Shown here piece by piece: positions 9,478 to 18,303 of a stretch of DNA of 64,000 bases. The notes below the pieces were generated by a model. That model was given only the letters and a program-made list of their open reading frames with translations, was not told the origin of the DNA and did no database searches. How positions within the stretch are numbered: position 1 is the first letter of the stretch; every line of letters begins with the position of its first letter. The stretch is taken from the NCBI RefSeq assembly GCF_014596935.1, contig NZ_JACVXC010000003.1, positions 248,001-312,000 on the forward strand, given 5' to 3'. The translations under genes were made by a program, and so were the position numbers. Source of the DNA: Aestuariibaculum suncheonense (GTDB lineage: Bacteria > Bacteroidota > Bacteroidia > Flavobacteriales > Flavobacteriaceae).

Positions 9478-9819
9478 ATGAAAAAAGTATTTGCAACCTG
9501 TCTTTTGGTTATAGGTCTGTCGTTATCTTCAATTGCTCAAACAGACAAAATTAAAGAAACAGCTAATGAAAAAACGAACCAATTAAACACTGAAATAATA
9601 GCAGGTGATAAATCTCAGGGGTTAACAGATGCTCAAAAAGGAAAAATATACCAAATCCACATTACAAGACTTGAAGCATTAAAACAAGCTAAAAAAAACG
9701 GAGCCAACAATGATGATTTGAAAGAAATTAACCAAATCTATTTTAAAAAAATATATAAAGACATTCTAACAAAAGAACAGGTTAAGGCTAGAGGTAAATA
9801 CAAAAAAGAGAACAACTAA
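9478..9819 (+). CDS. Small secreted helical protein, LTxxQ-like
   Basis: A 113-residue protein with a clear signal peptide (ends SSIAQ, residue 21) and a strongly charged, helix-forming mature part. The motif LTDAQKGKIYQI and a second TKEQVKARGKYK stretch resemble the LTxxQ repeats of Spy/CpxP-like periplasmic proteins and of small flavobacterial secreted proteins. No enzymatic function is visible. It lies 12 bases before the GH5 gene, so the two are probably co-transcribed from the region holding the 17-bp palindrome. It could be a chaperone-like or sensing protein; the role is unknown. Confidence 0.7.
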   Translation: MKKVFATCLLVIGLSLSSIAQTDKIKETANEKTNQLNTEIIAGDKSQGLTDAQKGKIYQIHITRLEALKQAKKNGANNDDLKEINQIYFKKIYKDILTKEQVKARGKYKKENN

Positions 9820-9831
9820 TTAATAGCAATC

Positions 9832-11292
9832 ATGAAGCACTCTGCATTTCCTTTTTATGTTGTCTTTAGTTTGTTTTTTTCGCTTTATGGATTTGCCCAA
9901 ACCTCACCACAACAAATGGTTGAAAAAATGGGTAGAGGCATCAACCTGGGGAATGTTTTGAGTGCTCCAATTGAAGGAAACTGGGCTCCGGCGTTTACAG
10001 AATCCTATTTCCAGGATGTTGCTACAGCTGGATTTACAACCGTGCGTATTCCTATGGATTTTTTTGGAACCAGAACAAATGGAGATACTTCTGTATACTC
10101 TAAAGATGCCAACACCTCCGGAAATTATAATGGGTCTGCCGCCGATTATATAGTAAACTCTGCATACTTAGACAGGATAGAACAAGTTATTAACTGGGGA
10201 CTCAACCAAAATTTGGTGGTTATTTTAGACTTTCATGGCAACACGCTTAAGTCTGAATATATAGAAACCTTTTCTGAAACAATAAAAGAAAATGGTATTG
10301 ATGTGCAAAACACTCTGTATACACATCCAACCTCTGCTAAACGCGCTGCTGATAATGACAAATTTAGAGCCATTTGGTCTCAAATAGCTAATCGTTTAAA
10401 AAATTATTCTTACGATTTGATATTTGAGATTATTAACGAACCATACTTCAATATATCTGCTAATGAAATGGACACGATAAACACAGATATTATAAGCATT
10501 ATTAGAGCTTCTGGAGGTAATAATCCCAGTAGAAATATTATAATTACTGGAGGAGGAGCTAACTCGTGGCAAGCACCACTTCAAGTGTCTCCTACTATAT
10601 TAACAGGCGATTCTTACTTAATACCAACATTTCATTATTATCTGCCTTTTAAATTTACAAGTTCATCCAGGGATAATGTTAATGATGTTGAAACATGGGG
10701 ATCTCAGGAAGATAAGTATATTGTAGACTATCATTTTGAACAAGTACAAACATGGGCACAAAATAATAACCTCCCTGTTTTATTAGGCGAATTTGGTGCC
10801 GATAATGAAGGTGGCTATAATTATTCAACCATGACCTATGGTAATTTTGGAGGACCAGAGAATGCTTCGCGTGTGGCTTATCACGAGTATCTTGCTGAAA
10901 AGGCCATTAGTCTGGGATTTGCCTTTACAGCCTGGGATGCCGGAGATGAATCAAACAAAACGATTTATAAAGTGTCTGACAGGTCTTGGGTCGAAGATGT
11001 TAAGGATGCCTTGTTAGGAAACACCTTAAACATTATAGATTTTGAAAATCCCCATCATCTTTATGTGTTTCCTAATCCCACCACAAATACTCTGTTTTTT
11101 AACACAAATGAAATCGTTAACGATATAAAACTCTACAATTCTGAAGGGAAGCAACTGTGGTATTGCAAACCAGATTCAAAAAATTTACACTTACCTAATC
11201 TAGCCCCTGACCTGTATTATTTAAAATTTTACTTTAAAAATAATACAGTAGAAACAAAAAAAATTATAATAAATAATGCACTAAACGATTAA
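9832..11292 (+). CDS. GH5 family glycanase with T9SS type A sorting domain
   Basis: A 486-residue protein with a signal peptide (cut near GFAQ, residue 23), a GH5 barrel (about 30-395) and a C-terminal sorting domain (about 410-486). The barrel shows GINLGN, VRIPMDF, LDFHGN, the acid/base Glu203 in INEP and the nucleophile Glu320 in LLGEFG. GH5 enzymes cut beta-1,4-glucans, mannans or xylans; the subfamily cannot be assigned here. The tail VFPNPTTNTLFF ending in a KKIIIN-like motif is a T9SS type A sorting signal, so the enzyme is secreted or displayed on the surface, unlike the operon before it. The next gene, a carbohydrate-binding-type protein, starts 11 bases later. Confidence 0.92.
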   Translation: MKHSAFPFYVVFSLFFSLYGFAQTSPQQMVEKMGRGINLGNVLSAPIEGNWAPAFTESYFQDVATAGFTTVRIPMDFFGTRTNGDTSVYSKDANTSGNYNGSAADYIVNSAYLDRIEQVINWGLNQNLVVILDFHGNTLKSEYIETFSETIKENGIDVQNTLYTHPTSAKRAADNDKFRAIWSQIANRLKNYSYDLIFEIINEPYFNISANEMDTINTDIISIIRASGGNNPSRNIIITGGGANSWQAPLQVSPTILTGDSYLIPTFHYYLPFKFTSSSRDNVNDVETWGSQEDKYIVDYHFEQVQTWAQNNNLPVLLGEFGADNEGGYNYSTMTYGNFGGPENASRVAYHEYLAEKAISLGFAFTAWDAGDESNKTIYKVSDRSWVEDVKDALLGNTLNIIDFENPHHLYVFPNPTTNTLFFNTNEIVNDIKLYNSEGKQLWYCKPDSKNLHLPNLAPDLYYLKFYFKNNTVETKKIIINNALND

Positions 11293-11303
11293 AACTAAAT
11301 ACT

Positions 11304-12722
11304 ATGAAAAACATTACACTTTTATTATTAACAATTTTGCCTATTCTTGGATTTGGGCAAAGTGATTATGCTATCACAAACAACACTTTTGATTCTGATA
11401 TTTCCACTTGGAAATCAATTGGAACTGGAGCCTCTGTAGAGTGGGATGCAACCCAAGGAAATTCATCTTTGGGAGCATTAAAATTAAATGCGGCGAATGA
11501 TACTTCAAGGGCACAAACTGACAATGTACAGATGACTATTGCTGGAAGCACGTATGAACTCACATTATATGTAAAAGGAACTAATGGAGCTACATTTCAT
11601 GGGCAAGTTTTTCAGTCAGGAGCAGGAAAAGTTGGAGCTCAATTAGTTTTAAATGGTAATTGGCAAGCTTATACCATATCTGATATTACTTTAGCCACAG
11701 GTGTAAATACAAATGTTAGACTTTGGTGTGATGATGTTCCTGGAGGTACTTTCTATTTTGATGACGTGTACCTTAATTTAAATGTACCCGCAGGAAATTA
11801 TGTGCTAACAGCTGACACTAATGGTAATGGCGTTGTTACAACATCTCCTGATGATCCTTTCTATACATCTGGAAGTTCTGTTAATGTGCAGGCAGCAGCT
11901 AATACTCACTGGCTCTTCGATAGTTGGAGTGGAAACCTAACAGGGGCTACAAACCCAACGAGCATTACCATGGATGCTGATAAAAATATAACAGCTAATT
12001 TTATAATAGATCCTAGTTTTGATTATGCATTTACATTTGATTCTGATGGTGATTTGGAAGGGTGGTCTTTAGATCCTCAATTAACAGTAGCGTCTCATAC
12101 AGGGAGCCTTGTTACACTAACACCTACCACAGATCAATGGGCAAGGTTTAGTTTGTTCGATTTCCCTATACCTGCAAATAGTTACAACAAAGTGACAATA
12201 ACCTTAAAAAACGAATCAACAAATGATGATGAACTAGGTCTAATTATAGATAATGGTTCTGGTAGTGAAGTAATTACTATGCCTATGACAACTGGAGACA
12301 CGGGGTTTAAAACATATACGTTTAACCAAACTCAATTTACAACTGCATGGAGTGGAGATATTACCACAATGAGAATAAGATTTACAGACGCAGATAATAT
12401 AACTGTGGGAAGGTCTTCAGGTACAGGTAACATTATTATTGATAATATTGTTTTTGAATATGATTCCTCGCTAAGCGCTGAAAATTTCAATAAAGGAACA
12501 TTTACATTATACCCAAACCCCGCAAAAAATGTGGTTTATTTTAATACAACAAATACAATTTCAAAAATTGAAGTATTTTCGATTACTGGTAAAAAAGTGT
12601 TAGAAACCTCTAAATTCAACAATAATGCAATGAACATATCATCTTTAAAGTCTGGACTTTACTTATTAAATATTAGAGATTCCGAAAATAACACTATGGT
12701 TAAAAAACTTATCAAGCAATAA
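11304..12722 (+). CDS. Secreted multi-domain carbohydrate-binding-type protein, T9SS
   Basis: A 472-residue protein with a signal peptide (ends FGQ, residue 19). Domain order: a CBM4/9-like beta-sandwich (about 25-155, with a FDDVYLN ending), a divergent InlB-type bacterial repeat (about 160-235, FDSWSGNLTG and ITANF), a second jelly-roll domain (about 240-392, ending in IIIDNIVFEYD), and a T9SS type A tail (YPNPAKNVVYFN to the C-terminus). No catalytic residues are recognisable. It probably binds the polysaccharide attacked by the GH5 enzyme encoded just upstream, on the cell surface or in the medium. A strong terminator follows. Confidence 0.85.
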   Translation: MKNITLLLLTILPILGFGQSDYAITNNTFDSDISTWKSIGTGASVEWDATQGNSSLGALKLNAANDTSRAQTDNVQMTIAGSTYELTLYVKGTNGATFHGQVFQSGAGKVGAQLVLNGNWQAYTISDITLATGVNTNVRLWCDDVPGGTFYFDDVYLNLNVPAGNYVLTADTNGNGVVTTSPDDPFYTSGSSVNVQAAANTHWLFDSWSGNLTGATNPTSITMDADKNITANFIIDPSFDYAFTFDSDGDLEGWSLDPQLTVASHTGSLVTLTPTTDQWARFSLFDFPIPANSYNKVTITLKNESTNDDELGLIIDNGSGSEVITMPMTTGDTGFKTYTFNQTQFTTAWSGDITTMRIRFTDADNITVGRSSGTGNIIIDNIVFEYDSSLSAENFNKGTFTLYPNPAKNVVYFNTTNTISKIEVFSITGKKVLETSKFNNNAMNISSLKSGLYLLNIRDSENNTMVKKLIKQ

Positions 12723-12765
12723 ACAAAGTGCACTTTATTGGTGCCAATATTAATATAATTTAATT

Positions 12766-12798
12766 ATAGAGAGTGATTAATATCACTCTCTATTTTAT
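12766..12798 (+). terminator. Rho-independent-type terminator
   Basis: A perfect 12-bp stem (ATAGAGAGTGAT paired with ATCACTCTCTAT) with a TAAT loop is followed by a T-rich stretch. It lies 43 bases after the stop of the carbohydrate-binding protein and ends the GH5 transcript. Confidence 0.85.
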
Positions 12799-12869
12799 TG
12801 ACATCAATTTCTACAAGCATTTTTCTAATACCAATCAAACAAATACTAAAACTAATAACTTAATACAAT

Positions 12870-14459
12870 ATGCTTTCTTTAATTTCTTTTTTAGGGTTTA
12901 CAGCCTTGGTGGCTATAATCTCATATTTTGCTACCAGAAAAACCGATGAGTCTACATCCGATGGGTATTTCCTTGGCGGTAGAAGTCTAACGGGTTTGGT
13001 TATAGCAGGATCTCTGTTATTAACAAACCTTTCTACCGAGCAAATTGTTGGTTTAAATGGCTCGGCCTACAAAGAAGGTATATTAGTTATGGCTTGGGAA
13101 ACTTTAGCAGCTATTGCCATGGTAGTTACAGCCTTATTTCTGTTGCCTAGATATTTAAGCGGCGGCATAGCGACCATTCCTACTTTTTTAGAACGTCGCT
13201 ACAATAAAACAACAAAGGCTATTACATCCGGACTGTTTCTTTCAGGCTATGTCGTGGTGCTTCTGCCTATTGTTTTATATTCTGGGGCTTTAGCCATAAA
13301 TGCTATGTTTAACGTTCCTGAAATGTTAGGCGTGTCGAAAAACGCAGCCCTTTGGTTTTCTGTTTTTGCTATTGGGATTATAGGATCGATCTATGCTATT
13401 TTTGGTGGATTAAAAGCCGTTGCTGTATCCGATACCATAAATGCTGTTGGCTTATTAATTGGAGGGTTACTCATACCCTATTTTGGATTAAAAGCCATTG
13501 GTGATAATAGTATATCTCAGGGCATACATACATTATTGCATAACAACCCGGAAAAATTTAATGCTATAGGTCCTGCAGATTCTTCTATCCCGTTTTCTAC
13601 CATATTTACAGGGATGATGCTTGTACAATTGTTTTATTGGGGAACAAACCAGGCAATTATACAACGTGCATTAGGAGCTAAAAACTTAAAAGAAGGACAA
13701 AAAGGACTTCTGTTAGCAGCTTTTATTAAAATTCTTGGACCGCTTATTGTTGTCATCCCTGGCATTATTGCCTTTCATTTATTTCAGGGGAATCTTGCCA
13801 ATCCAGACGAAGCTTACCCTAAACTGGTTACCGAAGTATTACCAGCCTCCTTGGTTGGATTTTTTGCAGCAGTACTGTTTGGGGCTATTTTAAGTTCGTT
13901 TAACAGTGCCCTTAATAGTTCAGTTACCTTATTTGGCGTAGATATTTATAAAGAATTTATAAATAAAAAAGCCACAGAAAAAGAAACCGTTAAGGCCGGT
14001 AAAAATTTTGGAATACTTCTAGCCTTCTTATCAATGTTTGTTGCTCCATTTATTGCTAATGCTCCTGATGGCTTATTTGGATATCTTCAGGAAGTTAATG
14101 GATGTTATAGTATTCCTATCTTAACAATTATAGTTGTTGGTTATCTATCTAAACGTGTTCCTGCCGTGGCTGCTAATATTGCCATCGTTTTAGGAGCAGT
14201 GCTTTACATGATAAGTCAATTTATTTTGAAGCCATATCTTTTTGGAGAAAATAATTATCTCCATTACTTACATGTTATGGCTATTTTATTTGTAATGAAT
14301 ATTTTAATTATGCTTGCAATAGCAAAATTTAAACCAAGAAATACAGCATACAGTCAGGAATTCACTAACGAAGTTGATATTACGCCTTGGAAACATGCTA
14401 AACTCATAGGGTCTTTAATTACGCTAATAGTTATTGCTGTTTATATATATTTTTCATAA
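12870..14459 (+). CDS. Sodium/solute symporter (SSS family)
   Basis: A 529-residue membrane protein with about 13-14 hydrophobic segments and no signal peptide. Features of the sodium:solute symporter family are visible: an N-terminal FATRKT region, GYFLGGRSLTG, SLLLTNLSTEQIVGLNG near residues 50-65, PTFLERRYN, and QLFYWGTNQAIIQRA in the middle. It would import a monosaccharide or sugar acid with Na+ across the inner membrane. It sits between glycanase and surface-protein genes, so it probably takes up the monosaccharide released by this locus; fucose, xylose or a related sugar are guesses. It has its own 147-base upstream gap after a terminator, implying a separate promoter. Confidence 0.92.
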   Translation: MLSLISFLGFTALVAIISYFATRKTDESTSDGYFLGGRSLTGLVIAGSLLLTNLSTEQIVGLNGSAYKEGILVMAWETLAAIAMVVTALFLLPRYLSGGIATIPTFLERRYNKTTKAITSGLFLSGYVVVLLPIVLYSGALAINAMFNVPEMLGVSKNAALWFSVFAIGIIGSIYAIFGGLKAVAVSDTINAVGLLIGGLLIPYFGLKAIGDNSISQGIHTLLHNNPEKFNAIGPADSSIPFSTIFTGMMLVQLFYWGTNQAIIQRALGAKNLKEGQKGLLLAAFIKILGPLIVVIPGIIAFHLFQGNLANPDEAYPKLVTEVLPASLVGFFAAVLFGAILSSFNSALNSSVTLFGVDIYKEFINKKATEKETVKAGKNFGILLAFLSMFVAPFIANAPDGLFGYLQEVNGCYSIPILTIIVVGYLSKRVPAVAANIAIVLGAVLYMISQFILKPYLFGENNYLHYLHVMAILFVMNILIMLAIAKFKPRNTAYSQEFTNEVDITPWKHAKLIGSLITLIVIAVYIYFS

Positions 14460-14482
14460 TTGAAAAAAACTTGTGTGAACCC

Positions 14483-14630
14483 AATAAAAAAGAGGCTGCA
14501 TTAAAAGCAATATTAAAACCTTATTACGAGAAATCCATCTTCAAAAGCAGTTACATAATCAATAAGTTGAACATCTAAGATTCCTTCATCATATTCGGAA
14601 TAACGACTTTTAGACAGTCTCTTTTTTATT
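14483..14630. repeat. 16-bp terminal inverted repeat pair, MITE-like or IS remnant
   Basis: AATAAAAAAGAGGCTG at 14483-14498 and CAGTCTCTTTTTTATT at 14615-14630 are inverted copies with one mismatch (a G-U pair in RNA). They enclose 116 bases in the 437-base gap after the symporter gene. The ends resemble terminal repeats of insertion sequences (GAGACTGTCTAAAAG-like on the right). No transposase is present, so this may be a miniature element or a solo remnant. As RNA it could also form a long hairpin and end the symporter transcript. On the minus strand a 40-codon frame from a GTG at 14635 to a stop at 14513 runs through it. Confidence 0.5.
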
Positions 14631-14778
14631 AACACCCCCTCTTTATTATAGTATAATTCCTAATATTACTCCAGCAAAAAAATCACATAAAACACTTTAA
14701 ACAAAATATTTATATCACTTTAGACAGTTAACAAACCTTTTGTGATAGTTTTAAAACCTCAAAAGCATGTCATTCATT

Positions 14779-14786
14779 TAGTTTTG
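14779..14786 (+). promoter_or_regulatory. Candidate -7 box (TAGTTTTG)
   Basis: TAGTTTTG fits the Bacteroidota -7 consensus TAnnTTTG and lies 111 bases before the ATG at 14897. No convincing -33 TTTG is found at the normal distance, so this is a weak call. Two hairpins follow it before the start codon. Confidence 0.35.
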
Positions 14787-14793
14787 AAATAAC

Positions 14794-14832
14794 AAACATT
14801 GAAAACGCTATGTTACTTCCTTTTCAATGTTT
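14794..14832. other. 12-bp inverted repeat in leader region
   Basis: AAACATTGAAAA (14794-14805) pairs perfectly with TTTTCAATGTTT (14821-14832) over a 15-base loop. It lies between the symporter and the next gene. It could be a leader hairpin, a regulator site, or a weak terminator; a T-rich stretch follows a few bases later. Confidence 0.45.
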
Positions 14833-14858
14833 TCCCAATCTTTTTGAACACCCCTGCT

Positions 14859-14888
14859 TATAGTTATTTAACTAAACCAATAACTATA
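14859..14888 (+). promoter_or_regulatory. Hairpin just before the start codon
   Basis: TATAGTTATT (14859-14868) and AATAACTATA (14879-14888) form a 10-bp stem with a 10-base loop, ending 8 bases before the ATG at 14897. If transcribed it would lie over the ribosome-binding area, so it may tune translation or be a protein-binding palindrome. Confidence 0.4.
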
Positions 14889-14896
14889 AAACTAAA

Positions 14897-16186
14897 ATGA
14901 TGAAAAAAATTACGTTACTATTAGTGGTATTTATGCTTCCATTAACAATGATTTCACAGGTGAAAAACTATACGTTTAATACCGATGGAGATAAAGAAGG
15001 TTGGATTGCTGCCGGATTAGATTTATCGACATCAACACCAAATCCAACAGGTGGTTATTTAATTGCAACAGGAAAAGGCTCAGGAACCGGATTTCCACAA
15101 ATACGCAGCGAAGAATATGCCCCTCTTATTCCTGTAGGAGCTAACCAAAAAATAAAAATAACCTTAGTTGCCGAAAATGCTACCGATGTTACTACTTGGC
15201 AAATTAGTAACCTCGATACCGGAAGCACTAATTTTGGAGCAGGAGAAATAGTTGAATTTAATATGCCTATTGTAGCTTTAGGTAGTGGAACATCTACTTT
15301 TGAAATGGAACTACCTGTAAATTTAGATAATGTAAACGGAGGCATTTCTCAGGTATCAATAAGAGCAAAAAGCAATGCTACCGATGGCACTAGCGGTACA
15401 ATATCTTTTGATAACATTTCTATATCTATTACAGAAGAGTTTACAGAAAACAGCTATGTATCAAACCCTGATTTTGAAACAGGTGATTTAACCAATTGGT
15501 CTGGAAATGGTGGTGAAGTTGTAGCGAGTATCACAACTGGTAATGGAGGTGGTAGTGCCGGACAGCTCAGTTTTACTAACGACCAAACCAAAAACAATTT
15601 TCTAAACAATGTAATTTACGATTTTGGAAAAACAGTAAATCCATCTGAGATTAAAGCAACTTTCAATATGATGTCTAATAACCCGGCAATAAACGTTCAG
15701 ATTCTTTATGATTTATACGATGCTAATGACAACAAAATAGCAGGGCAAAATACAGGATTAGTTTCGGTAACAACTACAAACACCTGGGAATCTTTTTCAT
15801 TAAATAAGGCAAACGATGTTGCTTTTAACAAAATTCATTTTAGATTTAAAGTTAAAGACGGTGCTCTAATAGGAGACAAAGTTGCTTTTGACAACGTTAC
15901 TTCAGAATTTACCTATATAACATTAGGTATAAATGACGCTCCTACTAAAAAAATAAGTACCATGCGTATTTACCCTAATCCTGCAAAACATATTTTAAAT
16001 ATTAAAAGTCTTGAAAATATTAATGCCATTAGTATTTACGATGTTACTGGAAAACAAGTACTATCGTTTAATAGCATAACGAGAAATCAATTAAACATCT
16101 CCAATTTAAAAAACGGTATTTATGTGGTAAAAATGCAAGATAGCAACCATAATTATGAAGTTAAAAAACTGATTATATCAAAATAA
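14897..16186 (+). CDS. Secreted carbohydrate-binding-type protein with T9SS tail
   Basis: A 429-residue protein with a signal peptide (ends MISQ, residue 21) and two jelly-roll-like domains. The first (about 24-180) starts NYTFNTDGDKEGW and ends SFDNISISI. The second (about 188-345), starting NSYVSNPDFETGDLTNW, is typical of CBM4/9-like modules. The C-terminus (YPNPAKHILNIK to the KKLIISK end) is a T9SS type A sorting signal. The first domain resembles the second jelly roll of the protein at 11304-12722 (both use a FxxDGDxEGW pattern), so the two may bind the same glycan. No catalytic residues are seen. A terminator follows the stop. Confidence 0.82.
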   Translation: MMKKITLLLVVFMLPLTMISQVKNYTFNTDGDKEGWIAAGLDLSTSTPNPTGGYLIATGKGSGTGFPQIRSEEYAPLIPVGANQKIKITLVAENATDVTTWQISNLDTGSTNFGAGEIVEFNMPIVALGSGTSTFEMELPVNLDNVNGGISQVSIRAKSNATDGTSGTISFDNISISITEEFTENSYVSNPDFETGDLTNWSGNGGEVVASITTGNGGGSAGQLSFTNDQTKNNFLNNVIYDFGKTVNPSEIKATFNMMSNNPAINVQILYDLYDANDNKIAGQNTGLVSVTTTNTWESFSLNKANDVAFNKIHFRFKVKDGALIGDKVAFDNVTSEFTYITLGINDAPTKKISTMRIYPNPAKHILNIKSLENINAISIYDVTGKQVLSFNSITRNQLNISNLKNGIYVVKMQDSNHNYEVKKLIISK

Positions 16187-16190
16187 AATA

Positions 16191-16235
16191 TAGGTTGGCA
16201 AGATTCTACCTTAAAAGATTATTGCCAACCTATTT
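16191..16235 (+). terminator. Rho-independent-type terminator
   Basis: An 11-bp perfect stem (TAGGTTGGCAA with TTGCCAACCTA) with a 20-base loop and a short T tail, starting 5 bases after the stop codon at 16186. Confidence 0.75.
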
Positions 16236-16461
16236 GAATATAATAACCCTAGACTTTTTAAATGAATACTAATGACTATCATAGTAGTGATTTCTGTTTT
16301 AATTGTTTTCAACTTTGCTTTGTTAAAGTTTAGCTGTAACAAGAACTCTTCCCCTAAGCATAAGACTAAGAATTATCATATAAAATTTCCAAACTACATA
16401 AAATCAGTAAATCATCTTCGAGACAAACCAAGGAGTATTTAAAGTTCAAGTTACTATAATT

Positions 16462-18282
16462 ATGAATTTCCAAAAGAAAATACAGAACCTTTTGTGGGTG
16501 GCTATGCTATCTGTTTTTGTTGGGCATAGCCAAAAAGGTCAAGGTAAATTTTGTGTAAGTGCAGAGCCGTTATGTGGCTCCAATAAGTTTTCATATCCCA
16601 ATACCTCTGGTTATAACCTAGCAGAACAAACACCCGATTATGGCTGCCTGACATTGCAGTTAAACCCCTCTTGGTTTTATTTACAAATAGCCCAAGATGG
16701 AGATATAGAATTAATGATAGAACAAAGTACAACTCCTGGCGGAATAGCTAATCTAGATGTCGATTTTATTGTTTACGGGCCTTTCAAAGACCCTGTAACA
16801 CCATGTGCCAATGACCTAACAGGTTTTAATGTTGTAGACTGTAGTTATAAATTAGATAATGTTGAATTTGCCAACCTTACTAGCACTAAAGCCGGAGAAT
16901 ACTATCTCATGCTCATCACAAATTTCTCCAGAAAGTCTGGTTTTATTACTGTAACACAGGTTTCCGGAGCCGCCACAACCAACTGTGTATTGGTTAAAGA
17001 TCCTATTTCTATAAATAAAAAAGCTTGCCAAGGCGATAATATCACTTTAAATGCTTCAGCCGTAAATGCAAGTTATTACAAGTGGTTTTATAAAGACAGT
17101 AATAATCATTTTATCGAAATGTCTAATTCTAACTCAAATAACATAGAAGTTTCAGCTTCCAACATATATAAAGCTGAAGTTTACAATAGCAACCATGTCC
17201 TTGTTGAAAAATATGAATTTAATACCATGTTTTATCAAGTTCCTCAAGCTCCAAATAACATAATCGACTATAACGTATGTGATATTCTAGATGACAATGA
17301 TGGAATTGCTGAAATCGATTTACAGGTAAAAGACAACGAGGTTTTAAACGGACTCGCTCCTAATGTGTTTTCTGTTAGCTATTATAAAAATCAAACAGAT
17401 GCTTACAACCATACTAATGCCCTACCCAATAACTACATTAACAGTATGCCTTCTGAAGTTATATACGTTCGTATTAATAATATAAACATGCCTGAATGCT
17501 TTTCGGTGAGTTCTTTCATTATAAATGTAATTAGATTGCCAAAAATTAATTTAGAACCAGAATATATACTTTGTGAAAACACTAATGGAACAGAAGAAAT
17601 ACCCTCACCTCCCACAATTGACACAGGTTTAAACAGCTACGACTTTAGCTTTACTTGGGTATTGAACAATAAAATCATTCCATTTGAAAACAAACCCAAA
17701 TTAATTCCTCTTGAAAATGGTATATATAGCGTAGAAATAACGAATATTGAAGGATGTTCTAATACCTTTTATACAGAGGTAACATCTCATTCCCCTCCTA
17801 TTATTAAAGCAACTGTAACCTCTAAGGCCTTTTCAGACAACCACAGCATTGAAATTAACACTTCTACAAACGATACCGACAATGAATTTAGTTTAGATGG
17901 TGGTTTATGGCAAAAAGACACCGTTTTTAATAATGTGTCTTTCGGTGAGCACATCATACGAGCGCGAAATATTTACGGGTGTGGTATTAATGAAACAACA
18001 GTTATGGTTATTGATTACCCACATTATTTTACACCTAATGGAGATGGGGTTAACGACAAATGGAACATCGTCGGTCTCCACAACCAAACTCAAGCCAAAA
18101 TACAAGTATTTGATAGGTATGGAAAACTTTTAAAAGAACTAAAACCCTACGATAACGGATGGGATGGCACATTTAAAGGCGAAAATCTACCTGATAACGA
18201 TTATTGGTTTGTTGTTGAATATACCGAACCTAAAAACGGACAATTAAAACAGTATAAATCTCATTTTGCGCTTAAACGATAA
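16462..18282 (+). CDS. Surface protein with gliding-motility-associated C-terminal (CHU_C) domain
   Basis: A 606-residue protein with an N-terminal signal peptide and no recognised enzyme domain. The N-terminal part is Cys-containing and beta-rich (about 30-180). Ig-like segments follow (about 185-500), each closing with VTS/VID-type strands. The C-terminal 90 residues begin YFTPNGDGVNDKWNI, with VFDRYGKLLKEL and WDGTFKGENLPDNDYWF; this is the CHU_C, T9SS type B sorting domain, so the protein is exported and held on the surface. Such proteins act as adhesins or glycan-capture proteins; the ligand is unknown. It lies 275 bases after the previous gene and 21 bases before a hydrolase. Confidence 0.85.
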   Translation: MNFQKKIQNLLWVAMLSVFVGHSQKGQGKFCVSAEPLCGSNKFSYPNTSGYNLAEQTPDYGCLTLQLNPSWFYLQIAQDGDIELMIEQSTTPGGIANLDVDFIVYGPFKDPVTPCANDLTGFNVVDCSYKLDNVEFANLTSTKAGEYYLMLITNFSRKSGFITVTQVSGAATTNCVLVKDPISINKKACQGDNITLNASAVNASYYKWFYKDSNNHFIEMSNSNSNNIEVSASNIYKAEVYNSNHVLVEKYEFNTMFYQVPQAPNNIIDYNVCDILDDNDGIAEIDLQVKDNEVLNGLAPNVFSVSYYKNQTDAYNHTNALPNNYINSMPSEVIYVRINNINMPECFSVSSFIINVIRLPKINLEPEYILCENTNGTEEIPSPPTIDTGLNSYDFSFTWVLNNKIIPFENKPKLIPLENGIYSVEITNIEGCSNTFYTEVTSHSPPIIKATVTSKAFSDNHSIEINTSTNDTDNEFSLDGGLWQKDTVFNNVSFGEHIIRARNIYGCGINETTVMVIDYPHYFTPNGDGVNDKWNIVGLHNQTQAKIQVFDRYGKLLKELKPYDNGWDGTFKGENLPDNDYWFVVEYTEPKNGQLKQYKSHFALKR

Positions 18283-18303
18283 TTAAACTGATTATTAACA
18301 ATT

